From Sphingomonadaceae bacterium (lineage in GTDB: Bacteria; Pseudomonadota; Alphaproteobacteria; Sphingomonadales; Sphingomonadaceae): a DNA stretch of 21,336 nucleotides. The stretch lies in contig JACFNY010000002.1 in assembly GCA_019454625.1 (NCBI GenBank), positions 1,490 to 22,825 of the forward strand. Direction: 5' to 3'. Position 1 is the first letter of the stretch; each line of letters opens with the position of its first letter. The notes below the pieces were generated by a model. The model was not told the DNA's origin. It saw only the letters and a program-made list of their open reading frames with translations, and ran no database searches. Position numbers and translations under genes: made by a program. Below, one piece after another: positions 6,890 to 14,664 of this stretch.

Positions 6890-7831
6890 ATGGCAAACGT
6901 GACGATCGTTGAGGTGGGCGCGCGCGACGGCCTTCAGAACGAGCCGGAGATCGTCTCCACCGAAAACAAGCTCGGCCTCATCACGCGCATGATCGACGCG
7001 GGCGTGCGACGCATCGAAGTCGCGAGCTTCGTCAACCCCAAGCGCGTGCCGCAGATGGCGGACGCGGAAGCCGTGATCGCGGGCCTGCCCGACCGCCGCG
7101 ACGTCTCCTACATCGGCCTCTGCCTCAACAAGCGCGGCGTGCTGCGCGCCATCGAGAGCCGCGAGGGCAACAAGCGCGGCGTCGACGAGGCGGGCTGCGT
7201 GCTCGTCGCTTCGAACACGTTCGGCCAGCGCAACCAGGGCCAGACCATCGACGAGGGCATTGCCGAGAACCGCGAAATGCTGCGGCTGGCGCGTGAGAAC
7301 GGCCTCGTCGCGCAGGTGACGGTCTCGGCGGCGTTCGGCTGCCCGTTCGAAGGCCATGTGCCGCCCGAAACCGTGGTGCGCTGTGCCGAGGCGATGGCCG
7401 AGGCAGGCGCCGAGGAGATCGCGCTTGCCGACACCATCGGCGTCGGCGTGCCCGCGCAGGTGACGGACCTGTTCGGCCGCGTGCGCGCGGCGGTCGGCGA
7501 CCGTGTCCGCCTTCGCGCGCACTTCCACAACACGCGCGGCACCGGCATCGCCAACGCATGGGCGGCTTATGCGGCGGGCGTCAATGTGCTCGATTCCTCG
7601 CTCGGCGGCCTCGGCGGCTGCCCGTTCGCGCCGAAGGCGACCGGCAACATCTCGACCGAGGATCTGCTGTTCATGCTGGACGGCTCCGGCGTCTCGACCG
7701 GCGTCGACCTCGCGACGGCGATCGCCGTGAACCACTGGTTCGAGACCGTGATGGGCAAGACGCTGCCGTCGATGGTCGCGAAGGCGGGGCCGCCCGCAGG
7801 CGCTTACCCTGCCGCCAATTACTGCGTCTGA
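6890..7831 (+). CDS. Hydroxymethylglutaryl-CoA lyase
   Basis: This 313-residue protein of the HMGL-like TIM-barrel family cleaves 3-hydroxy-3-methylglutaryl-CoA to acetyl-CoA and acetoacetate, the last step of leucine/isovalerate breakdown. VGARDGLQNE near the N-terminus supplies the catalytic Arg12/Asp13. RAHFHNTRG gives the metal-binding His211 and His213. LGGLGGCPFAP contains the active-site Cys244 of the HMG-CoA lyase signature, and N253 follows. Length and motifs agree with bacterial MvaB-type enzymes rather than isopropylmalate synthases. The AGGAGAG site supports this ATG. Other leucine-pathway genes (isovaleryl-CoA dehydrogenase, MccA/B, AUH) are absent, unless the acyl-CoA dehydrogenase at 2162 fills one role. 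Its end overlaps the opposing MFS gene by 13 bases. Confidence 0.9.
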   Translation: MANVTIVEVGARDGLQNEPEIVSTENKLGLITRMIDAGVRRIEVASFVNPKRVPQMADAEAVIAGLPDRRDVSYIGLCLNKRGVLRAIESREGNKRGVDEAGCVLVASNTFGQRNQGQTIDEGIAENREMLRLARENGLVAQVTVSAAFGCPFEGHVPPETVVRCAEAMAEAGAEEIALADTIGVGVPAQVTDLFGRVRAAVGDRVRLRAHFHNTRGTGIANAWAAYAAGVNVLDSSLGGLGGCPFAPKATGNISTEDLLFMLDGSGVSTGVDLATAIAVNHWFETVMGKTLPSMVAKAGPPAGAYPAANYCV

Positions 7832-9132
7832 ATCTCGTCGCGGTCGAGATCCGCGCCGAGCAGCGGGTTCTTCAGCGAATAGACGAGCATGGCGAGCAGC
7901 AGCACTGCGCTCAGCAGGTAGGGCAGCGGCTGCCAGACCTGGTAGAGCGCGATGCCGATCGTCGGCGCGATGATGAACGCGGCGCCGTTCACCGCCGTGA
8001 TCGCGCCCGCCGCCGCGCCCTGGTCCTCCAGCCCGACGGCGAGCGAGGCGCCCGCGCTGAACCCCGGCCGCGCGAAGCCGTAGCCGAGCGAGGCGATCGC
8101 GAACGACAGCACGATCCCGTAGAAATCGGTGGAAACCGCAAGCAGGATCGAGCCCCCGGCGGCAAGGCCCGCGCCCCAGCGCATCAGCAGCTTCGGCCCC
8201 AGATGGAACATCGGAATCAGCGCCCACTGCGCGAGCAGCGTCGCGGCGGCTGCGGCCATCAGCGCGATGCCGATGAAGGTCTGCGCCTCGATGGGTGGCA
8301 GGCCGAGCCGGTCGATGATGAAGAAGCCGAGCGACTGGCCGCTCGCCGCCTGCGCGTTGCCGATAGCGAGGCCGTAGATCGAGAACGGCAGGATGCGCGG
8401 ATCATGCCACGACAGGCGGCGGTGCGTGCGCGTGCGCGCGCCGTGCGTGCTGCGCGGGCCGGTGGCGACGGTCGGTTCGAGGTTGGCGATCGGCCGTTCC
8501 TCGCTCGCGCCCGGTGCATCCGCCGGGAGGCGGCGCGAGACGATGATGAATGTCACCAGCGCGAAGGCCGCGAAGGCGAACATCGGTCCCGAAAGCGTCA
8601 CGAACGGCAGCACGAAGAACGGCGCCACCGCCGGGCCCACGATCGTGCCGAGCCCGAACGCCGAGGCGAGCACGGCGAGCGCGCGGGTGCGCTCCGAAGG
8701 GCCGGTCCGCGAGGCGACATAGGCCTGTGCCGCCGGGTTGGATGCCGATCCGAACAGGCCGAACAGCGAACGCGCCGCGGCGAAGATGATGAACACGGCG
8801 ACCGGCGCGATCAGCTGCTCGAGCCCGGCGAGGATCACGAACGCGCAGATCAGCTTCGAGACGAAATAGCCGCCGAGTCCCAGCAGGATCAGCGCCTTGC
8901 GGCCGTAGCGGTCGGAGGCGTCGGCCCAGCGCGGTGCGGCGAAGGTCCAGATCAGCGCCGAAAACGAGAAGATCGTCGCCACCAGCAGGTCGGGAATGCC
9001 GATCTCGCGGCCGATGGTGGGCAGCACGGATTGCAGCGCGGTGTTGCCCGCCGCCACGACGAACAGCACGAGGAACAGCAGTGCGAAATCGCCGCGCGTG
9101 CCTCCACCTGTGCCGCCGCCCGGCGGGGTCAT
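7819..9132 (-). CDS. MFS transporter
   Basis: This 437-residue protein has about twelve hydrophobic segments. It starts MTPPGGGTGGGTRG before the first helix, and segments such as PRWADASDRYGRKALILLG form the A-like loop between helices 2 and 3 (D-x-x-GRK pattern) typical of major facilitator transporters. A central hydrophilic loop (about residues 190-225, with ATGPRSTHGARTRTHRR) separates the two six-helix halves. Sequence features recall the drug:H+ antiporter (TetA-like) group; the substrate is unknown. The start at 9132 is chosen because it overlaps the preceding EamA gene's stop in an ATGA arrangement. It is probably co-transcribed with the EamA gene and perhaps the small secreted protein upstream. 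Its 3' end overlaps the convergent HMG-CoA lyase gene. Confidence 0.85.
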   Translation of the reverse strand: MTPPGGGTGGGTRGDFALLFLVLFVVAAGNTALQSVLPTIGREIGIPDLLVATIFSFSALIWTFAAPRWADASDRYGRKALILLGLGGYFVSKLICAFVILAGLEQLIAPVAVFIIFAAARSLFGLFGSASNPAAQAYVASRTGPSERTRALAVLASAFGLGTIVGPAVAPFFVLPFVTLSGPMFAFAAFALVTFIIVSRRLPADAPGASEERPIANLEPTVATGPRSTHGARTRTHRRLSWHDPRILPFSIYGLAIGNAQAASGQSLGFFIIDRLGLPPIEAQTFIGIALMAAAAATLLAQWALIPMFHLGPKLLMRWGAGLAAGGSILLAVSTDFYGIVLSFAIASLGYGFARPGFSAGASLAVGLEDQGAAAGAITAVNGAAFIIAPTIGIALYQVWQPLPYLLSAVLLLAMLVYSLKNPLLGADLDRDEIQTQ

Positions 9133-10004
9133 GCAGCGACCGCCTTGCGCCGTTCCGACCATGCCGCCATCAGGCAGGCGCCCGCCACGATCGCGCCGCC
9201 CACGATCACCTGCGGGCGCACGCTCTCGCCGAACAGCAACCAGCCGAGCAGCGCGCCCCAGCCGAGCGCCGTGTACTCGAACACCACGAGCTTCTGCGCC
9301 TCGGCGCGCGCATAGGCATAGGCCAGAAGCAGGATGCCGCCCGTGCCGAGCGCGCCCATCAGCGCGAACAGCGGGATGGCGCCGGGCGCGGGCAGGGGCG
9401 CGGCGAGCAGCGCGAAGGGCGCGGTGTAGAGCGCGGGGAAGGCGGCGGCGAGGAAGCTGATGACCTGCGGATCGTCGCGCGTCGCCCGCTGCCGCAGGAG
9501 GACGACGGAGAGCGCGTAGAGCACCGCCGACACGAACACGGCGGCGATCCCCTCGGTGCGGTTCGGTGTCGGCATGGAGACGTGCCCGGTCACCGTCACC
9601 AGCACGCCGCCGAACCCCACGAGGCAGGCTGCGACGTTGATAACGCGCATCCGCTCGCCGAGCAGCACGCGCGCGATGAGCGGCACCAGCAGCGGCGCGA
9701 TGAAGGAGATCGCGATCGCCTCGGCGATCGGGATGGCCCAGAGCCCGTAGAAAAACAGATACGCCGCGGCGGCGATCACGAGGCCGCGAACCGCATGGCC
9801 CTGCAAGGCATCGCGCGACAGCGGCGCCTTGCCGAAGCGCAGCATCAGCGGCAGCGCGAGCACCGCGCCCGCAGCATAGCGCATGAAGGTGACGGTGATG
9901 ATCGTATGCGTCTGTGCGCTGAGCTTGATCACGGCGTCCATCGCGCAAAGCAGCGCGATGGCGAGAAACGCGAGCAGCATCGGCGGGGCGGAGGACGGGC
10001 GCAT
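9129..10004 (-). CDS. DMT family (EamA) transporter
   Basis: A 291-residue integral membrane protein with about ten helices arranged as two EamA repeats. The first repeat contains DAVIKLSAQTHTIITVTFMRYA and AEAIAISFIAPLLVPLIARVLLGERM; the second contains LLAYAYARAEAQKLVVFEYTALGWGALLGWLLFGE. The repeated 'helix-P/E-GE' ends are characteristic of the drug/metabolite transporter superfamily, which exports amino acids, metabolites or drugs. Specificity cannot be assigned. The ATG at 10004 lacks a good ribosome site; ATG at 9980 (MLLAFL) is an alternative start. It overlaps the MFS gene by four bases (ATGA), so the two transporters form one translational unit. Confidence 0.85.
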   Translation of the reverse strand: MRPSSAPPMLLAFLAIALLCAMDAVIKLSAQTHTIITVTFMRYAAGAVLALPLMLRFGKAPLSRDALQGHAVRGLVIAAAAYLFFYGLWAIPIAEAIAISFIAPLLVPLIARVLLGERMRVINVAACLVGFGGVLVTVTGHVSMPTPNRTEGIAAVFVSAVLYALSVVLLRQRATRDDPQVISFLAAAFPALYTAPFALLAAPLPAPGAIPLFALMGALGTGGILLLAYAYARAEAQKLVVFEYTALGWGALLGWLLFGESVRPQVIVGGAIVAGACLMAAWSERRKAVAA

Positions 10005-10064
10005 GGCGCCGCTGCTTGCCGAGGTCCGGCGGGCGCTGTCAATCCGCGCGAAGTGTGAGGGAGG

Positions 10065-10448
10065 CTATTTCCCCGGCTTCGGCGGGCAGCGCGTCTTGTC
10101 GCCGTCCACGCAGGCCTGCCAGTCGGCGATCTCGCGCTGGCGCTGCTCGTAGGCGGCGCGCGCGGCTTCGTACTCCGCCTGCGCCCGCGCCGTGCTCTCC
10201 ACCGCCGCCTCGTGTTCGCGCATTTGCGCCTGATACGCGGCCTGTGCGGCGGCATACTGGGCATCGGTGGCGTCGGTCCGCGCCTTCACTTCGGCGTTCA
10301 GCCGCTTGCGGGCGCTGATGGCTGCCGCATCTTCCGGCGTGGCGGCGGCTTCGTCGACCACCGGGGGCGGTGCGGGTGCCGGTTCGGGCACCGGCGCCGG
10401 TTGCAGCACCTGTGCGGCCATCGCGAGCATGGCGTGTAGAAAAGGCAT
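10065..10448 (-). CDS. Small exported coiled-coil protein of unknown function
   Basis: A protein of about 127 residues with a short hydrophobic N-terminus (MPFLHAMLAMAAQVLQ), a Pro/Ala-rich linker (PAPVPEPAPAPPP), then a long Ala/Glu/Arg/Gln-rich helix predicted to form a coiled coil (about residues 40-105). A C-terminal tail has two cysteines (ACVDGDKTRCPPKPGK), which could form a disulfide if the protein is exported. An AAAGGA site fits the ATG at 10448 better than the ATG at 10454 two codons upstream. The next gene leftward is 60 bp away and on the same strand, so co-transcription with the transporters is possible. I do not recognise a family. It may be an orphan periplasmic or lipoprotein-like spacer protein. 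Confidence 0.55.
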   Translation of the reverse strand: MPFLHAMLAMAAQVLQPAPVPEPAPAPPPVVDEAAATPEDAAAISARKRLNAEVKARTDATDAQYAAAQAAYQAQMREHEAAVESTARAQAEYEAARAAYEQRQREIADWQACVDGDKTRCPPKPGK

Positions 10449-10454
10449 CGACAT

Positions 10455-10659
10455 TCCTTTCGGATCAGCGGTGTCGGTCTCGGATGACCCATCCGTTCGG
10501 CCGGGTATCGTCGGAATTCGCGTTTATTATCACCTCAATGCTTCTACGCTGAACAATTTAAGCGTAGTTAGGTTTCGCAATCACACTGTGGGAGGGCCCT
10601 TGCCGCGGTCGCGGTGCGCAGCAAGGGTCGCAACAGGGAACGCCGCGGGGGAGCTGCTG
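10455..10659. promoter_or_regulatory. Divergent intergenic region with two dyads
   Basis: 205 bp without a gene, between the leftward small exported protein and the rightward PuuD-like gene. An AT-rich section (about 10515-10575) contains a dyad, CTACGCT-N10-AGCGTAG, at 10544-10567, suitable for a regulator or a hairpin. Closer to the PuuD-like start, CCCTTGC (10597-10603) and GCAAGGG (10621-10627) form a 7-bp stem within the likely 5' untranslated leader. A purine-rich GGGGGAG precedes the ATG at 10660. No clear -35/-10 pair could be chosen. Confidence 0.4.
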
Positions 10660-11244
10660 ATGGGCAAAATTCTTGAAAATCTGCATTTTACGCTGGGGCT
10701 GGGGCTTGTCCTCGCGCTCGTCCTGATCTTCGGTCTGCACGGCGATTTCACTGCCAACGGCGCCCTTTTCGGGCAGACCGTGCTGCGCTGGCTGCACGTG
10801 TTCGCGGGCATCACGTGGATCGGGCTGCTCTACTACTTCAATTTCGTCCAGATCCCCACCATGCCGTCGATCCCGGCCGAGCAGAAGCCGGCGGTGAGCA
10901 AGCACATCGCCCCCAAGGCGCTGTTCTTCTTCCGCTGGGGCGCAGCCTTCACCGTGCTGTTCGGGCTCCTGCTCGCAGGCCACCTCGGCTACCTCGTCGA
11001 GGCGCTGACGCTGCAGTCGCCGTTCCGCCTGATCGGCATCGGCATGTGGCTGGCGCTCATCATGGCGTTCAACGTCTGGTTCATCATCTGGCCGAACCAG
11101 AAGAAGGCGCTCGGCCTCGTGGAGGCGGACGACGCGACGAAGGCGAAGGCCGGGCGCGCGGCGATGCTGGCGAGCCGCACCAACACGCTGCTGTCGATCC
11201 CGATGCTCTACGCGATGGCGGCCTACCAGTCCTGGGCGGTCTGA
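10660..11244 (+). CDS. Membrane protein of the urate hydroxylase PuuD family (single domain)
   Basis: This 194-residue membrane protein has about five helices and contains LRWLHVFAGITWIGLLYYFNFVQIP (first motif helix), ALFFFRWGAAFTVLFGLLL, the LIMAFNVWFIIWPNQKKAL segment and the TNTLLSIPMLYAMA end. These match the N-terminal membrane domain of PuuD-type urate hydroxylases (PF06181). Full-length PuuD enzymes carry an additional C-terminal cytochrome c domain of 150-200 residues, which is missing here. The catalytic role is therefore doubtful; homologues with only this domain are widespread and of unproven function. Conserved His46 in HVFAG, together with the His residues at 82 and 108, might ligate heme. 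The ATG at 10660 has a GGGGGAG site. No purine catabolism genes are near. A strong terminator follows. Confidence 0.75.
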   Translation: MGKILENLHFTLGLGLVLALVLIFGLHGDFTANGALFGQTVLRWLHVFAGITWIGLLYYFNFVQIPTMPSIPAEQKPAVSKHIAPKALFFFRWGAAFTVLFGLLLAGHLGYLVEALTLQSPFRLIGIGMWLALIMAFNVWFIIWPNQKKALGLVEADDATKAKAGRAAMLASRTNTLLSIPMLYAMAAYQSWAV

Positions 11245-11274
11245 CCCGCTCACGCGGCGGAAAGCCGGACAAGG

Positions 11275-11303
11275 AAGGGCGGTCCTGACGGGCCGCCCTT
11301 TCT
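11275..11303 (+). terminator. Rho-independent terminator after PuuD-like gene
   Basis: An 11-bp stem, AAGGGCGGTCC (11275-11285) with GGGCCGCCCTT (11290-11300, one G-U pair), closes a TGAC tetraloop and runs into TTTCT. It lies 31 bases past the stop codon and separates the PuuD-like gene from the signalling operon that follows. Confidence 0.85.
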
Positions 11304-11361
11304 CGTTCGGGCACCGCAGGTTGGCGGGCGTGGCTTAGAGAATGTTTACCTTATCCTGCGA

Positions 11362-13119
11362 GTGTCCGCTGAGCCCCGCACGACCGGTCCGCGCGGGGGG
11401 CACGGAGTACTCGGATTGTTCGAAACACAGTTGCGCATCCGTTCGCTTGCCTATGCCGGCGCGGCGTCCGCCGTGATTGCCGTGCTCGTGTTCGCCTACA
11501 GCCTCGGCTGGCCGCCGGCGCTGCCGTCGACGGGTGCGCTCGTCGTGCTTGGCGGCATCGTCGCTGCCAGCGCAGCCGCGGTCTTCGCGGCCGTCTACTA
11601 CACGATGGCACCGGTGGTGATCGCCGTGGAGCGGATCACCGATTTCGTGCGCCCGCGCCGCGACGGCGACGTCGCGCCGCCGATCCCGCGCTCGGTGCGC
11701 CGCACGCTGCCGAAGCTGACGGCGGCGATCGAGCTGTTCAAGAAGCGCATCCAGACCAACATCGACACCATCCAGCAGACCGCGCTGCAGGACCCCGTCA
11801 CCGACCTTCCCAATCGCCTCAGCTTCCGCCGCACGGTCGAGCGCCACCTGCGCAGCATGGCGCGCCGGGAAGGCGCGAAGAGCGCGATCCTGTTCATCGA
11901 CCTCGACCGCTTCAAGTCCGTCAACGACAGCCTCGGCCACGCGCAGGGCGACGTGCTGCTGGCGATGTTCGCGGCGCGGATGCGCGTGCTGCTCTCCGCC
12001 GAATCGAACCGCCGGGGCGCGGGCTGTGGCGAAGCCGTGCTCGCGCGCCTCGCGGGCGACGAGTTCACCGTGTTGCTCCCGGATGTTTCCGGCCCAGCCG
12101 ACGCCACCAAGCTCGCGCGGCAGATCCTGCGCGCCATGCAGGAGCCGTTCGAGTTCGCGGGCCAGTCGATCGTGATCGGCGCCAGCATCGGCATCTGCAT
12201 CGCGCCCGACGACGGCGAGACCTACGAGACGCTGACGCGCAACGCCGACACGGCGATGTACTATGCGAAGGACAGCGGGCGGAACCAGTATCACCTGTTC
12301 GAGGCGGCGATGCACGAGCGCGTGCGCGACCGCCTGCAGCTCGAAACGATGCTGCGTGCCGCGATCGCGGGCGGGCAGTTCGAGCTGCACATGCAGCCGC
12401 AGATCAATGCCGAGAGCGGCCGGCTCGTGTCGGCGGAAGCGCTGATCCGCTGGCGCCACCCGGACAAGTCGCTGCGCGCCCCGGCCTCGTTCATCGACAT
12501 CGCCGAGGACAGCGGCCTCATCGTCGATGTCGGCCGCTGGGTGATCGCGGAGGCCGCGCGCATCGTCGGCGAATGGCACGCCCGCGGCGACAGGCTGCGG
12601 CTCAGCGTCAACGTCTCGCCGCAGCAGGTCGAGCGCGCCGATTTCGTGCGGCACGTCCGCGCGTGCATCGAGGCGGCGTCGGCGCCGCCGGAGATGCTGG
12701 AGATCGAGATCACCGAATCGACGGTGATGTCGTCCGATCCCGTGATCGTCGACCGCCTCGCGGAAGTGCGCGGGCTCGGCATCAGCATCGCCATCGACGA
12801 TTTCGGCACCGGCTATTCGAACCTCGCGCGGCTGAAGGACCTGCCGATCGACCGGCTGAAAATCGACCGGTCGCTCGTCAAGGATGTCGCCACCAGCGCG
12901 GATTCGCGTACCATCATCCAGGCGATCGTCAGCCTTGCCGGCGGGCTCGGCTACGAGTGCGTCGCGGAAGGCGTGGAGAGCGAGATTCAGGCGGACATCC
13001 TCAGCGTCATCGGTTGCGAGACGCTTCAGGGCTACTGGATCTCGAAGCCGATCCCGCTCGCCGAATTCGAAACCTGGCGCGACGCGCATGAGCCGGAGCA
13101 CGTCGGAGCGGCGTTTTGA
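11362..13119 (+). CDS. GGDEF-EAL cyclic-di-GMP protein with two membrane helices
   Basis: A 585-residue protein. Two membrane helices at about 29-48 and 59-81 are followed by a linker, then a GGDEF domain (about 140-315) with DPVTDLPNR, FIDLDRFKSVNDSLGH and the signature AGDEF at 231-235. An EAL domain (about 325-575) follows, with EAL 359-361, NVSPQQ, EITES, DDFGTGYSN (479-487), KIDRSLV, AEGVE and QGYWISKPI. The EAL set looks complete, so phosphodiesterase activity is likely. The cyclase motif has Ala for the first Gly, and the RxxD inhibitory site (-9 to -6 before GGDEF) reads CGEA, so feedback inhibition is lost. Two starts are possible: GTG at 11362, or TTG at 11416 with a GGAG site 8 bases upstream. 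The stop overlaps the next gene's TTG start. Confidence 0.9.
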   Translation: MSAEPRTTGPRGGHGVLGLFETQLRIRSLAYAGAASAVIAVLVFAYSLGWPPALPSTGALVVLGGIVAASAAAVFAAVYYTMAPVVIAVERITDFVRPRRDGDVAPPIPRSVRRTLPKLTAAIELFKKRIQTNIDTIQQTALQDPVTDLPNRLSFRRTVERHLRSMARREGAKSAILFIDLDRFKSVNDSLGHAQGDVLLAMFAARMRVLLSAESNRRGAGCGEAVLARLAGDEFTVLLPDVSGPADATKLARQILRAMQEPFEFAGQSIVIGASIGICIAPDDGETYETLTRNADTAMYYAKDSGRNQYHLFEAAMHERVRDRLQLETMLRAAIAGGQFELHMQPQINAESGRLVSAEALIRWRHPDKSLRAPASFIDIAEDSGLIVDVGRWVIAEAARIVGEWHARGDRLRLSVNVSPQQVERADFVRHVRACIEAASAPPEMLEIEITESTVMSSDPVIVDRLAEVRGLGISIAIDDFGTGYSNLARLKDLPIDRLKIDRSLVKDVATSADSRTIIQAIVSLAGGLGYECVAEGVESEIQADILSVIGCETLQGYWISKPIPLAEFETWRDAHEPEHVGAAF

Positions 13120-14654
13120 CCAGACCCCTGAAGACGCGCCCCGGTTTCAGGGCACGGCTTGAGCGTCTGCCCTTCCGCGTCAAGCTCGCCGCGGCGGTGC
13201 TGTTCGCCTGCACGGTGGCGCTGGCGCTCGCCAGTTCGGTGTTCGCCTATCTCCAGTATCAGACCGTCGTCGCGGCGACCTACAAGATTCAGGAGCTGAC
13301 GACGCAGGGCGTCGCGAGCATCGCCGCCGGGCCGATCCTCGCCGGCGACACCGACGAGACGCTGCGCGTGCTGCGCCAGCTCGATTCGGTGCAGGTGATC
13401 CGGCAGGTGCGCGTGCGCGACGTGGCGGGCCGCGACATCATCACGCTGAAACGCACCTCGCCCGATCCCAAGGGCCGCAGGGCGGTGTCGTCCGCGCCCA
13501 TCGTCGCCAAGGGCAGGATGCTCGGCTCGATCGAGATCACCACGGTCGAGGAATTCGATACAAGGCCGTCGTTCGCCTATCTGTTCGCCGTTATCGGCAT
13601 CATCGCCGTGGCGTTCCTCGTCTCGCTGTTCTTCGCGGCGGGGATCAGCGTCCTGCTGTTCCGGCCGCTCAAGGTGATGACGCTGGCGATGGAACGCATC
13701 CGCGACAGCGGCGACTACAGCCAGCGCGTCGAGCGGCTCGGCGACGACGAGACGCGGCGCGTCATCGATTCGCTGAACGCCATGCTCGACGAGGTGGAGC
13801 GCCGCGACCGCGAGCTTGCCACCGCCGCCACGGAGCTTGCCGAGGCGCGCGACGTCGCGCAGCACGCGAGCGAGGCCAAGTCGCAGTTCCTCGCCAACAT
13901 GAGCCATGAGCTGCGCACGCCGCTCAACGCCATCATCGGCTATGCCGACGTGCTCAGGCAGGACCTCGCCGAGCAGGGGCAGGCGCAACTCTCCGAGGAC
14001 GCGCGCTGGATCGACGGTTCGGCGCGGCACCTGCTCTCCATGATCAACGAGCTGCTCGACATGGCCAAGATCGAGGCGGGTCGGATGGAGCTCGACGTGC
14101 ACGAGTTCAGCGTGCAGGGCCTCCTCGAAGAGGTCCGCTCGACGCTGGAGCCGCTCGCCCAGCAGCAGGACAACCGGCTGGAGCTGCGTATCGCGCCCGA
14201 TGTCGGCATCGCCGAGCACGATTCCATGAAGCTGCGCCAGTGCCTGATCAATCTCGGCGGCAATGCCTGCAAGTTCACGAAGCAGGGCCATGTCATCCTG
14301 TCGGCGCGGTCGCTCACCATCGCGCGGCGCGACTGGATCGAGATCAGCGTTTCGGATTCGGGCATCGGCATGACGCCCGAGCAGATCGAGAAGCTGTTCG
14401 AACCCTTCGTGCAGGCCGACGCCTCGACGACGCGCCGCTTCGGCGGCACCGGCCTCGGCCTTGCCATCACGGCGCGGCTTGCCGAGCTGATGGGCGCTCG
14501 CCTTTCGGTCGACAGCCTGCCGGGCGTCGGCTCCACGTTCAACCTGCGCCTGCCCCGCAAGCATCAGGAATCCCTGCGTGAATGGGACGATGCGACGGGT
14601 ACGCAAAAAGGGTCAATCAATAATCAACCAAATCCTGAGACCATCGCGGCATAA
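13116..14654 (+). CDS. Sensor histidine kinase
   Basis: A 512-residue membrane sensor kinase. Helix 1 (about 23-48), a periplasmic sensor region of about 100 residues, helix 2 (about 153-182), then a HAMP domain (about 183-235: FRPLKVMTLAMERI... DDETRRVIDSLNAM). HisKA has SHELRTPLNAIIGYAD with phospho-His264. The ATPase domain has N-box NLGGNACKFT (379-388), G1 DSGIGM (414-419), F-box LFEPFVQ and G2 GGTGLGLAI (443-451). All catalytic boxes are intact; there is no attached receiver. The TTG start at 13116 overlaps the previous stop (TTGA), with GGAG at 13105-13108 seven bases ahead. No ATG of comparable quality lies upstream. It should phosphorylate the response regulator that follows 10 bases after its stop. 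The periplasmic domain gives no ligand hint. Confidence 0.92.
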   Translation: MTRPLKTRPGFRARLERLPFRVKLAAAVLFACTVALALASSVFAYLQYQTVVAATYKIQELTTQGVASIAAGPILAGDTDETLRVLRQLDSVQVIRQVRVRDVAGRDIITLKRTSPDPKGRRAVSSAPIVAKGRMLGSIEITTVEEFDTRPSFAYLFAVIGIIAVAFLVSLFFAAGISVLLFRPLKVMTLAMERIRDSGDYSQRVERLGDDETRRVIDSLNAMLDEVERRDRELATAATELAEARDVAQHASEAKSQFLANMSHELRTPLNAIIGYADVLRQDLAEQGQAQLSEDARWIDGSARHLLSMINELLDMAKIEAGRMELDVHEFSVQGLLEEVRSTLEPLAQQQDNRLELRIAPDVGIAEHDSMKLRQCLINLGGNACKFTKQGHVILSARSLTIARRDWIEISVSDSGIGMTPEQIEKLFEPFVQADASTTRRFGGTGLGLAITARLAELMGARLSVDSLPGVGSTFNLRLPRKHQESLREWDDATGTQKGSINNQPNPETIAA

Positions 14655-14664
14655 AGAACAAGAC

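Noticed and set aside
7558..9315. Long open frame on the plus strand opposite the MFS gene
   Set aside because: The translation is Arg/Glu/Gln-rich low-complexity without motifs, typical of antisense frames in GC-rich DNA. The minus strand carries a clear MFS protein.
10267..10659. Upstream extension of the PuuD-like reading frame
   Set aside because: The extra 131 residues are antisense to the small exported protein and low-complexity; the ATG at 10660 has a ribosome site and matches the start of the membrane domain.
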